Below, one piece after another: positions 1 through 9,593 of a DNA stretch of 64,000 nt. Within the stretch, counting starts at the first letter, position 1. The number at the start of each line of letters is the position of its first letter. The stretch comes from Anoplopoma fimbria (Eukaryota; Chordata; Actinopteri; Perciformes; Anoplopomatidae). Location: the NCBI RefSeq assembly GCF_027596085.1, contig NC_072457.1, forward strand, positions 1,514,965-1,578,964. Reading direction: 5' to 3'. The notes under the pieces are model-generated. The model was not told the origin of the DNA and made no database searches. It saw nothing but the letters and a program-made list of their open reading frames with translations. A program made the position numbers and the translations under genes.

Positions 1-2032
1 GGAATCCGAGTGGGCCATGTTCAAATCCTCCATTGTGGAAGCTGCTGCTAGGAGTTGTGGTCGGAAGGCGATCGGTGCCTGTCGTGGCGACAATCCGAGA
101 ACCCGCTGGTGTGGCCGTCAAGCTGAAGAAGGAGGCCTTTCGGGCTTGGTTGGCCGAGGGGTCTCCTGAATCAGCAGGCAGGTACCGGTTGGCCAGAAGG
201 GCTGCAGCTGCGGCGGTTGCTGAGGCAAAAACCCGGGTGTGGGAGGAGTTTGGCGAGGCCATGGAGAAGGACTTTCGAATGGCCTCAAGGAAGTTCTGGC
301 AAACCGTGAGACGACTCAGAAAGGGGAAACAGGGCTTTTCTCAGGCTGTGCTCAGCAGGGGGAGAACTGCAGACCCGGACTGGGGATATTGTCGAGCGGT
401 GGAAAGAACACTTTGAGGAACTCCTGAACCCGACCAACACGTCCTCTGTGGAAGAGGCAGAGTCTGAAGACTCAGGGGAAGTCTCGTCCATATGCCTGGC
501 GGAGGTCGTTGAGGTAGTTAAAAAGCTCTTCAGCGGCAAAGCGCCAGGAGTGGATGAGATTCGACCGGAGATGCTAAAGGCTCTGGACATTGTTGGGCTG
601 TCTTGGTTGACACGTCTCTTCACTGTCGCGTGGAAGTCGGGTACAGTGCCTGTGGAGTGGCAGACCGGGGTGGTGGTTCCCATTTTCAAAAGGGGGACCG
701 GAGAGTGTGCTCCAATTATAGGGGTATCACACTGCTCAGCCTCCCCGGGAAAGTTTACTCCAGGGTGCTGGAAAGGAGGCTCCGTCCGATTGTCGAACCT
801 CAGATTCAGGAGGAGCAATGCGGATTCCGTCCTGGACGTGGAACAGCGGACCAACTCTTTACCCTTGCAGGTCTGTTGGAGGGTGCATGGGAGTTTGCTC
901 ATCCAGTCTACATGTGTTTTGTGGACTTGGAGAAGGCCTTCGACCGTGTCCCTCGGGGAGTCCTGTGGGGGGTACTGCGGGAATATGGGGTACCTGGTTC
1001 GTTACTACGAGCCATTCGGTCCTTGTATGACCAAAGTGAGAGCTGTGTCCGGATACTCGGCACAAAGTCGAGCTTGTTCCCAGTGCGTGTTGGCCTCCGC
1101 CAGGGCTGCCCATTGTCACCAATCCTGTTTGTGATTTTCATGGACAGGATTTCAAGGCGCAGCCGGGGGGAGGAGAGTTTCCGGTTTGGGGACCTCAGAA
1201 TCGCATCCCTGCTTTTTGCAGATGATGTGGTTCTGTTGGCTTCTTCAGAACGTGACCTTCAGCACGCACTGGGGCGGTTCACAGCCGAGTGTGAAGCGGT
1301 CGGGATGAGAGTCAGTACCTCCAAGTCTGAGGCCATGGTTCTCTTCCGGAAAATGGTGGATTGCACCCTCTGGGTTGGGAGTGAGTCACTGCCCCAAGCG
1401 AGGGAGTTCAAGTATCTCGGGATCTTATTCACGAGTGAGGGTAAAATGGAGCGGGAGATGGACAGGCGGTTTGGTGTAGAGTCAGCAGTGATGCAGGCGT
1501 TGTACCAGACCGTTGTGGTGAAGAAGGAGCTGAGCCGAAAGGCAAAGCTCTCGATTTACCAGTCCATCTACGTTCCAACCCTCACCTATGGTCATGAGCT
1601 TTGGGTAGTGACCGAAAGAATGAGATCGCGAATACAAGCGGCCGAAATGAGCTTCCTTCGTAGGGTGGCTGGGCTCAGCCTTAGAGATAGGGTGAGGAGC
1701 TCAGACATCCGGAGGGAGCTCGGAGTAGAGCCGCTGCTCCTTCGCGTCGAAAGGGGCCAGCTGAGGTGGCTCGGGCATCTGATCAGGATGCCTCCTGGAC
1801 GCCTCCCTTTAGAGGTTTTCCAGGCACGTCCAACTGGTAAGAGGCCCCGGGGTAGACCCAGAACACGCTGGAGAGATTATATATCTCGTCTGGCCTGGGA
1901 ACGCCTCGGGGTTCCCCAGGAGGAGCTGGAAAGTGTTGCTGGGGAGAAGGACGTCTGGAGGACCCTCCTTAGCTTGCTGCCCCCGCGACCCGGCCCCGGA
2001 TAAGCGGAAGGAAATGGATGGATGGATGGATG
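1..2032 (+). mobile_element. 5'-truncated, frameshifted non-LTR retrotransposon (LINE)
   Basis: This is the 3' part of a LINE pol ORF; the window begins inside it and no endonuclease domain is visible. Reverse-transcriptase motifs can be read in order: GKAPGVDE near 538-561, FVDLEKAFDRVP near 918-953 (motif A), LRQGCPLSPILF near 1094-1129 (motif B) and FADDVVLL near 1215-1238 (motif C). The C-terminal GRPRTRWRDY segment is near 1850-1880 and the stop is at 2001-2003. The frame changes near 360 and again near 700, so the copy is dead. It ends in a (TGGA)n tail at about 2014-2032, as many fish LINEs do. The clade (CR1/L2/Rex1-like or RTE-like) is not resolved by eye. It has replaced whatever upstream module the other units carry before gene A. 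Confidence 0.88.
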
Positions 2033-2645
2033 ATTGTATTTTTATGGATTAACACAAATCTAGTCATGAGTAGTGTTAATGATGTATTATAATCTTCTCT
2101 AGGAAGTTAAACATCATAATTCATCTCTAATATCTATTTTATATTAATCTGAAAACATCTCCTTCAAACTACTGGATTTATTCTAGTTTATCACCTTCTT
2201 TAGCCCAATATTCATTTTAACTGAACAGAGCCACACAATTTATAATGTGATAAAAACGGGAAATTAAAACAAAAAACACTACTACGACTTCTACGCACAC
2301 ACACACAAACACACAAAAACACATTGAGCATTTTTTATAGACCTATGTTAAAGGTATACAGTCAAATTTTTACTTAATTGCTTTAAATTAATTCCTTTCA
2401 ATCAAAATGTTGACTTGAAACCAACTTTAACTCATTAATTCATTACACCTGAAAATGACCTCTGTTCATGTATGTGAATACACAATGAAGTCAGTTTCAT
2501 GTTGGTCTAATCTGCCTGCTGATTAGAATGCAGTTTATTTTACTCTCTTTCCATATCAGTCTTTTCCCTTTGATACTGGATAAGTGATTAAACATTTGCA
2601 TTAGTGTAGACCTTTGTTCCCAACAGGGTTGTGTTGATAAATTGA
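2033..2645. other. Diverged upstream region of gene A1
   Basis: No gene is visible. From about 2280 the sequence is a diverged version of the region upstream of A2-A4. It shares a short CA-rich tract (2297-2324) followed by a match to the ATTGAGCAT...AGACCT segment found after the long CA tract upstream of A2. Compared with A2-A4 it lacks the (CTA)n tract and about 55 bp just before the TATA region. Confidence 0.5.
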
Positions 2646-2652
2646 TATAAAA
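2646..2652 (+). promoter_or_regulatory. TATA box of gene A1
   Basis: TATAAAA lies 40 bp upstream of the A1 start codon, inside a block (AAAGGCACCAGTGTTTCACC) shared by all four A genes. A2-A4 have a weaker TTTAAAA at the same place. Placement fits a TATA-driven promoter with a short 5' UTR. Confidence 0.55.
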
Positions 2653-3849
2653 GGCACCAGTGTTTCACCAGGAGGACAGTCATTGAAAGAGATGGGTGGC
2701 ATGACGCGTCTTCTCCTTCTGCTGTGGGCCGGTGAGTGGTCAACTACTGCTGCTTACTTTAACCATTCTCTATGCTTTCAGTCTTCATGTAAATAGTGTA
2801 TTTTAAACTGAGTTAATGCATCAAACATGCTGTTATTATACCTCTCGTAAGGTGTTAAGAGATCTATTATGTATTCTAGGGCCAGTCTTGCATTTAAAAG
2901 TTAGCAGATACATTTTTAAATCTGTTTAAAAATGTATAGAAAGCCAGTGTTTCTTCTTCTGTGGCCCATTAATATGCTGTCAGCTGTGTTCAAGTGTCTT
3001 CTGACTGAAGCAGAAGCAATTCTGACAATCGCAGAAAGTTCTTGTGTTAAATAATGGAAATATTACAAACAAAAATCCAATTTTTGCTATGTAATTTGAT
3101 TTATAATTTTTATTCATTTAATTATTTCACAATTTTGGGAAAGTTACTCATCACGAGTTATAACTTACTTTTTACGTATTACTCCTTTAAAAAGTAATTA
3201 TATTACTTAACTTGTTACCTGGTATCATAAAAAAAAGTTGTTAATCATTAGACATGGATCATAATTTGGTTTGGATATGAGATTTAGTGAACTTCATGTC
3301 TGTAAAGAGAAGAACTAACTGAACAGTTTTGTAAAAGTGAACTATGTGTACATAGATGTGTGTTACCAAAGTAAAAGCGCAATACTTGGCTTCCATTGGA
3401 CTTTTGGCACAGTTCACCATGTATGTTCACAACTTTCTAAAGAGTGAGTGAGTTGTTCTCTGAAACAACTGCTGTTCCACAGACAGTCACCTCGTGGAGG
3501 ACTTTGTGTTTCAGGTGTCACAGTGGGCACAGTGGTGGATCTGCAGAAGAGAATCATCGGAGGACACGATTGTGAGAAAACTGAGCGTGTGTACCATGTT
3601 CAAGTGGGAAAACTTCTTTCTAATGGAAAATTCGATTTTCAATGTGGTGGCTCTCTGATCGGTGCCCAGTGGATTCTGACCGCAGCACACTGCTGGAACG
3701 ACACATGGTAAGAAAAACAGATTCATACTTAAAGGCCCACTCCACTCAAAAATGTATTTTTCTTATTGTTACTTCAACTTCATTGTGTAGAATGATGTAT
3801 GTGCAGAGTTTGTGGCTTCAAATTAGTCTTGGAATAAACTGTAAAGTTC

Positions 3850-4225
3850 ATCTTTTATATATTTTTTATTTTACCTTTTATACAAACAGATAAGTAAATT
3901 GAGAGCCACTTCTCATTTACAATGACGATTAGGCAGCAACAGGAGGCAAGTCTTTATGAACAAATTAAACAAAGAAACATACTAACATTACAGTAACATC
4001 ATTTGTACAACATATAAAATACAAACAGTATTATCAGAATTATAATGATGGGATTAACATCCAGGTCCAGTGGAGGACTTGGACTGTCTGAGGGGCAGGG
4101 CAAAAGAAAAATACAAAGAATGTCACCAGCTGCATGCAGTGGGGCAACAGTGGGCAAAACGTTTTCTAGCATGTAGGTCAGCCTATATGACACTGCATGG
4201 TACATTATTACTCTAGAAGGGCACT
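3850..4225. repeat. Intron 2 inserted segment shared by A1, A2 and A3
   Basis: About 300-380 bp of intron 2, starting with the GAGAGCCACTTCTCATTTAC region, is present in A1-A3 (about 20241-20590 and 38490-38900 in the others) and missing from A4, whose intron 2 is only 407 bp. It resembles a dispersed fish repeat, but no terminal repeats or coding capacity are visible, so its class is unknown. Confidence 0.35.
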
Positions 4226-4869
4226 GTCACAAGTCCTGAAGCAGCTATCAGTAATGGTTTGATATAAAACTATAGCATTCCCCAAATAAACACAGCATTG
4301 TTCAGTGATAACTGACCTATAATATTAACATATTGTGTGTTTAAATCATTCAGTGATGTTCCTCTTTAATCTTTACTCATTTGTAGGATTATGAGAGCAC
4401 ATTTGGGTGTGCATCCAGGTCCAGGTCAAGGAACAATAGTGGAAGTCACACCTCATTTCTTTATGGACAACCAGATCAGGAAACATGACATCATGCTGCT
4501 GGAGATAACTAAACGTAACATTCATCATACAACCTTCATACAACTTTCTGACTGTGGAAGTCCTCTCACAGTGTGAGTATTCGTCTTTCCCCTTTAAGTC
4601 TGAAAGTTCAAATCATGAGGAACTCTGAGGAAAAGTTTATTCTTATTTTTTCTTGTATTTCAGAGGTGATGAAGTTCAGATTGCAGGTCATGCATCCACA
4701 ACTATGGGCCCTAATAATATAAGAGGTGAGATTAATCTAGTTAATTGTATAATAATTGTTTATGTTTATGACAGTTAGTGTTATTTATTTTGCTTGTATG
4801 TTTGTTAAAACTGATGACACATGGGTTCAAATAATTTTATATCTATATAAATACTGTTGGCTTTACAAA

Positions 4870-5160
4870 CGGGACTTCCTCGTCGTGGCTTTAGATAAAC
4901 CCCTGAAGCAGCACGTCGTTGTTTCATTGGCTCTACGAGACGTCAATCATCAGAGCAATCGGTTGCCATTGGCTCGCTCATTAGACGCGAGAAGAGGGGC
5001 GGGCCCTTTCCTTCAACGCGCACTCTCATTGGCTGTTGTCGGCTATAGACTGGACATGGAAGCTCCTATTGGTTCAGATGAGGTGTCAATCAAAAGTCAG
5101 AGTGCAGCGGCCATCTTGATTGAGAGATTTCTGCAATGTTTACATTCTAACTAGTGTTAC
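4870..5160. promoter_or_regulatory. CpG-richer, CCAAT/GC-box/YY1-like module inside intron 4 of A1
   Basis: Within an AT-rich intron this segment has four ATTGG (inverted CCAAT) boxes at 4926-4930, 4968-4972, 5028-5032 and 5068-5072. It also has a GC box GGGGCGGG at 4996-5003 and a YY1-like GCGGCCATCTTG at 5107-5118. It ends about 30 bp before the intronic satellite. The same module is in A2 (21245-21535) and, with its 3' end deleted, in A3 (39540-39790); it is absent from A4 and the B modules. This combination is typical of housekeeping-type promoters. Transcription from it is an inference. The open frames crossing it are not convincing genes. Confidence 0.45.
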
Positions 5161-5187
5161 TATGGAAACTATAAACAATCAGACATA

Positions 5188-5710
5188 TCTGTGGATCACT
5201 AGTGAATGTTATTGATCTGTAGATCACTAGTGAATGTTATTGATCTGTGGATCACTAGTGAATGTTATTGATCACTAGTGAATGTTATTGATCTGTGGAT
5301 CACTAGTGAATGTTATTGATCTGTAGATCACTAGTGAATGTTATTGATCTGTGGATCACTAGTGAATGTTATTGATCTGTGGATCACTAGTGAATGTTAT
5401 TGATCTGTGGATCACTAGTGAATGTTATTGATCTGTAGATCACTAGTGAATGTTATTGATCACTAGTGAATGTTATTGATCTGTGGATCACTAGTGAATG
5501 TTATTGATCTGTAGATCACTAGTGAATGTTATTGATCTGTGGATCACTAGTGAATGTTATTGATCACTAGTGAATGTTATTGATCACTAGTGAATGTTAT
5601 TGATCACACTAGTGAATGTTATTGATCTGTGGATCACTAGTGAATGTTATTGATCTGTGGATCACTAGTGAATGTTATTGATCACTAGTGAATGTTATTG
5701 ATCTGTGGAT
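5188..5710. repeat. Intron 4 satellite, 28/20-bp units (A1, ~0.5 kb)
   Basis: Tandem array of GATCTGTGG/AATCACTAGTGAATGTTATT-type units. A long unit (28 bp, with CTGTGG or CTGTAG) alternates irregularly with a short 20-bp unit lacking that segment. Every unit carries the palindromes TGATCA or GATC and CACTAGTG. There are about 20 units here. The array ends at the same conserved GATAGATGAGCTGACACACG flank in A1, A2 and A3. Confidence 0.93.
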
Positions 5711-6740
5711 AGATGAGCTGACACACGTTTGTAGCTGTTTGTTTGTCACAAGAATCACAAGAATCTCATCTTTCCATAAATAACACATGTTTACAGTAAA
5801 CAGGACGGGAGCGGTACGAGGTTAAAAATTCTTTGGATGCATTTTTATAAAAGATTATATTGATATAAATAATCCTGTATATTTGTTGGTGGAGGGATTC
5901 TGTGTACAAGTTAACTAGATCATGATACAAGTTGTTTTTGTAGTGTATATAAACACTTTTTTTCTATTCTCATCTAGTACCTGGTGAGAACAGTGACGCT
6001 CCAATGTGCAAACACCGAGGTTGTCGACTGTACGGAGCTCAGAACCTGTCTGGAGAACAACTACATACTGTTCTGGGCGTCTCGGAGCTATGAACACTGG
6101 TTGTGTTGCCAAAAAGATAAAGTGGATGCCTCTCCAGTGAGTTTGCATGGCTTCTAACTTCTAACCATTTAATTATAAATTATTATTTCAGTCAATGATA
6201 CAAAAGTCTGTTACACAAAACATATACATCTTTCTCACAGGGTGACTCTGGTGGAGGAGTGGTGTTCAAAGGCAAGCTTTATGGTGTCCATTCATTCACT
6301 GGTAATCCTACCCATGCCTGTGTTGAGGCAGCTGGATTCATGGACGTCTGTAAAGAAGAGTACATGGATTGGATCTTAGACACTACCGGTATTCCTAGAC
6401 CCCAAACTCTTTGGGACAAAGTAAAGGGATGTGTAGGGTGTGGTTAACTGTGAAGTCTCCTGCCATTTAACAGGCAATTCAAATTGATTGGTTTACATTT
6501 ATGTTTGGTCTTAGGAAACAATAATTATGTTTCTATAATATGACGGTAATTCCATAAGGAAGTATAAAGAAGTATCTGAGTCACAAAGGCTCGCTGTCAA
6601 ACTTTTCCAAACTGTAAATTCCACAGATGTTGCAGTCAATGTATGGGGAAACTACAAAGGGCTACAAAATAACTGTTTTTCTTTTAGCAACACTGATATT
6701 ATAATCAATATGACTTTTCCAATTTTGTGAGATAAAATAA

Positions 6741-6746
6741 AATAAA
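6741..6746 (+). terminator. Poly(A) signal downstream of A1
   Basis: AATAAA lies about 295 bp after the nominal stop, in a run of overlapping AATAAAATAAAG. The same B-type 3' flank and signal follow B1 (9395-9400) and B2 (27186-27191). Confidence 0.5.
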
Positions 6747-6906
6747 GATGACCCACAATCATATTGAACACATAGTTGTTTTTTTAATCATTTCAGAACG
6801 ATCCAAAACATTGCATGAACATATTTCAAGCAACAATTTTAAAGCTGCAATATATGTTTTCCCCTTATTGCAAACTGTGAGCAAATACACACATTCAGCG
6901 GTTACA

Positions 6907-7006
6907 NNNNNNNNNNNNNNNNNNNNNNNNNNNNNNNNNNNNNNNNNNNNNNNNNNNNNNNNNNNNNNNNNNNNNNNNNNNNNNNNNNNNNNNNNNNNNN
7001 NNNNNN
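6907..7006. other. Assembly gap (100 N)
   Basis: Exactly 100 N, the conventional placeholder for a gap of unknown size. The left edge is B-type 3' flank (compare 9569-9588) and the right edge is about 60 bp inside the solo LTR. The expected A-type flank, TCTA/TAGA tract and LTR start are missing, so an unknown amount of the array may be hidden here. Confidence 0.98.
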
Positions 7007-7660
7007 TGTGTTGTTGGTTTGTGTTGTTGTTCTGTCTCCTCCCACTGTTTTCAGTCTCCTCCTTCTCAGATGTGCGCACCTGGTTCCAGTCATTGATCAT
7101 CACCACACCTGTTCCAGATCTCCTATCAGCCATTCCCCTTTAAATAGCCCCCATTTGTGTTAGAGAAGGTTGTTGCTTTTTGGGTTGAGCTGTGGCAGAG
7201 CTCTGGTTGAGCTCTGGTTGGTTTTGCTTGGTTTTGCTGGTTGATTGATGGATCTTTAGTTAAAACACCTTTGTTAAAACCATTTACTTTAGCAGCCTAC
7301 TTTAGTTTTGTCTTGTGTTAATTATTTGTTGTGCGCACCGGGACAAACGAGGATAGGTAAGATACCCTGGGTATACATATTACATGCACGTAGGTTTACC
7401 TTTTGTTCAAACCCCAGATTAGAGTGAGCACCACCCGCTGCACTTTTGGGTGCTTAGCACCTGTCAATGGGGGTGGGTTTATTTCTGTTCTTTTCTTTGG
7501 TGCCACTGACAGTCCTCTTTGATCCCTGTGTTGCTTTTCTGTAAATAAATACTTTCTTTAATTCATATTGGGTCCTGGTTTTGTGTAACTACACCCTCAC
7601 TTGCTCAACCTATTGCATTATGTTACGTCCTTCTACTCCGAGCCACCAAGGGGGCGTAAC

Positions 7661-7661
<1 letters not shown>
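7007..7661 (+). mobile_element. Solo LTR, copy 1 (5' end lost in the gap)
   Basis: Nearly identical to the complete copies at 24712-25418 and 46781-47495. It contains a TATA-like CCTTTAAATAG near 7136 and an AATAAA near 7544, and ends with CGTAACA at 7655-7661. No internal retroviral or retrotransposon coding sequence follows, so it is a solo LTR. The TGTTACG...CGTAACA termini are common among Ty3/gypsy-type LTRs; that class is an inference. Confidence 0.75.

Positions 7662-7702
<41 letters not shown>
7662..7702. repeat. (GATA)n tract between the LTR and B1 exon 3
   Basis: About ten GATA units run directly into the AG in front of B1 exon 3. The usual pyrimidine tract of a splice acceptor is absent here. 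Confidence 0.9.
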
Positions 7703-9101
7703 GACTATGTAGAGCACGTTTGGGTGTGCGTCCAGGAAGACTGGTGGAATTCAAACCTAATTTCTTTATGGACAACAAGGGCAGGAGACATGACATCATG
7801 CTGCTGGAGCTAACTAAACCTAACACTGATCATAAAAAGTATGAAGTCGTCTCAAAGTGTGAGTATTTGTCTTTCCCCTTTGAGAAGTCTGAAAGCTTAA
7901 CACATGAGGAACTCTGAGGAAAACTGTTTCCTTTTGTTCTTTTTCTTGTATTTCAGAGGTGATGAAGTTCAGATTGCAGGTCATGCATCCACAACTAAAG
8001 GCCCTAATAATATAAGAGGTGAAATTGATCTTGTTTATTTTATAATACCAATTGTCTATGTTTATGACAGTTAGTGTTATTTATTTTGCTTGTATGTTTG
8101 GTTACATTGCTGAAACATATTTACATAAACCCTCTGAGACAAACTGTAGTGGGCTCAGTGTTAAAGCTAGAATATCTGCATTAAAATGAATCTTCAGGTT
8201 CCCAGCTTTCAGATCACATAAACCACTTCTATGTGGATTATACTGCTGTCCTGCTATCAGCCACTAAAGATCCCTTGTCTGCTCTAAGAAAGAGAAAAAC
8301 TGGGTCCATGTGGGCTTCCATTTAATTTTGCTCTTAAAAGTGCATTGCGTATTATATTATATATTTCTGAAAAAACATAGCAAAACATAAATCTACTTGA
8401 AGACATTCTTTTCAAGCTCAACTCGTCACATTTCAAGATGTTTTGAAAACTATTTTGGTCCCTTTTTTTTATAAAACAGATAAATAATCAAAATAAAGAT
8501 GCTGTTTGATGATCAAAAAATATTTTGATGCATTTTGGTGGAAGGATTCTCTGTGTACAAGTTAGGTAGAAAATGATAACAGTTATTGTTTATGTGGTTT
8601 AGAAACACTTTTTTCAATTCTCATCTAGTACCTGGTGAAACAGTGAAGCTCCAATGTGCAAACACCGAGGTCGTCAACTGTCAGAAGCTCAGAAACTGTC
8701 AGTCAGTGTACTGGCAGTCTGTGGAACATGAACACTGGTTGTGTTACCAAAGAGCTGGAGTGGATACCTCTCCAGTGAGTTGCCATGGTTTCCACCTTTA
8801 CCTTTATTACAATTTTTACGAATTCATTATAAATTAGTTTTTCAATAAAAGATACAAAAGTCTGTCGAACTAAAGATATACATCTTTCTCACAGGGTGAC
8901 TCTGGTGGAGGAGTGGTGTTCAATGGCATGCTTTATGGTGTCCACGTGTTCACTAGTAATCCTACCCATGCCTGTGTTGAGGCAGCTGGATTCATGGACG
9001 TCTGTAAAGAAGAGTACATGGATTGGATCGTAAAAACTACCGGTATTCCTAGACCCAAAACTTTTTGGGGCAAAGTAAAGGGATGTGTAAGTTGTGGTTA
9101 A
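7703..9101 (+). pseudogene. Headless trypsin-like protease module B1 (exons 3-6)
   Basis: Exon-like blocks: 7703-7858 (Asp exon, HDIMLLE), 7957-8018, 8629-8774 and 8895-9101 (Ser exon, GDSGGG). No signal-peptide or His exon lies between the preceding LTR and exon 3. Exon 3 has an extra T that makes an in-frame TAG right after GACTATG, and a net deletion of about 19 bp near 7848 that removes the conserved Cys. Exons 4-6 keep open frames and correct intron phases. Exon 5 is 12 bp shorter than in A genes. Exon 6 encodes the long GCVSCG-ending tail. Alone it cannot make a secreted zymogen. Use of exons 5-6 as alternative 3' exons of A1 is possible but unproven. Confidence 0.78.
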
Positions 9102-9394
9102 CTGTGAAGTCTCCTGCCATTTAACAGGCAATTCAAATTGATTGGTTTACGTTTATGTTTAATCTTAGGAAACAATAATTATGTTTCTATAATATGACGG
9201 TAATCCCATAAGGAAGTATAAGGAAGTATCTGAGTCACAAAGGCTCGCTGTCAAACTTTTCCAAACTGTAAATTCCACAGATGTTGCAGTCAATGTATGG
9301 GGAAACTACAAAGGGATACAAAATAACTGTTTTTCTTTTAGCAACACTGATATAATAATCAATATGACTTTTCCAATTTTGTGAGATAAAATAA

Positions 9395-9400
9395 AATAAA
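9395..9400 (+). terminator. Poly(A) signal downstream of B1
   Basis: AATAAA about 295 bp after the B1 stop, in the same context as the signal behind A1. Confidence 0.45.
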
Positions 9401-9593
9401 GATGACCCACAATCATATTGAATGCATAGTTGTTTTTTTTTTTAATCATTTCAGAACAATCCAAAGCATTGCATGAACATATTTCAAGCAACAATTTTAA
9501 AGCGCCACTTATCAATATTTTAAAACCTGCAATATATTTTTTCCCCTTATTGCAAACTGTGAGCAAATACACACATTCAGCGGTTACAGAGCA

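Larger units (their letters stand above)
2692..6447 (+). pseudogene. Trypsin-like serine protease gene A1, frameshifted in exon 5 and A/B chimeric
   Basis: Exons by GT-AG boundaries and homology to A2-A4: 2692-2731, 3515-3707, 4387-4572, 4664-4725, 5978-6136, 6241-6447. Exon 1 gives a Leu-rich signal peptide; exon 2 gives the activation site QKR|IIGG and TAAHC (catalytic His); exon 3 gives HDIMLLE (catalytic Asp); exon 6 gives GDSGGG (catalytic Ser). Exon 5 is 159 nt against 158 in the intact copies: one extra base near 5988-5992 shifts the frame and creates a TGA at 6091-6093, before the Ser exon. Exon 3 has a six-base in-frame repeat (Pro-Gly twice). Exon 6 and the 3' flank are B-type: the C-terminus is extended by about 18 residues and ends GCVGCG, unlike the short TGIKP end of A2-A4. 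It is probably non-functional unless the extra base is an assembly error. Intron 4 holds a promoter-like segment and a satellite. Confidence 0.82.

Noticed and set aside
3448..3711. Exon 2 of A1 read as starting at an upstream in-frame codon (same at 19839, 38090 and 59440)
   Set aside because: The first codon is GTG inside intron 1, and the extension has no signal peptide. A clean acceptor and a phase-matched signal-peptide exon upstream explain the gene better.
7007..7661. A full retrovirus or LTR retrotransposon at the LTR positions
   Set aside because: No gag, pol, env, primer-binding site or second LTR is present at any of the three sites; only solo LTRs remain.
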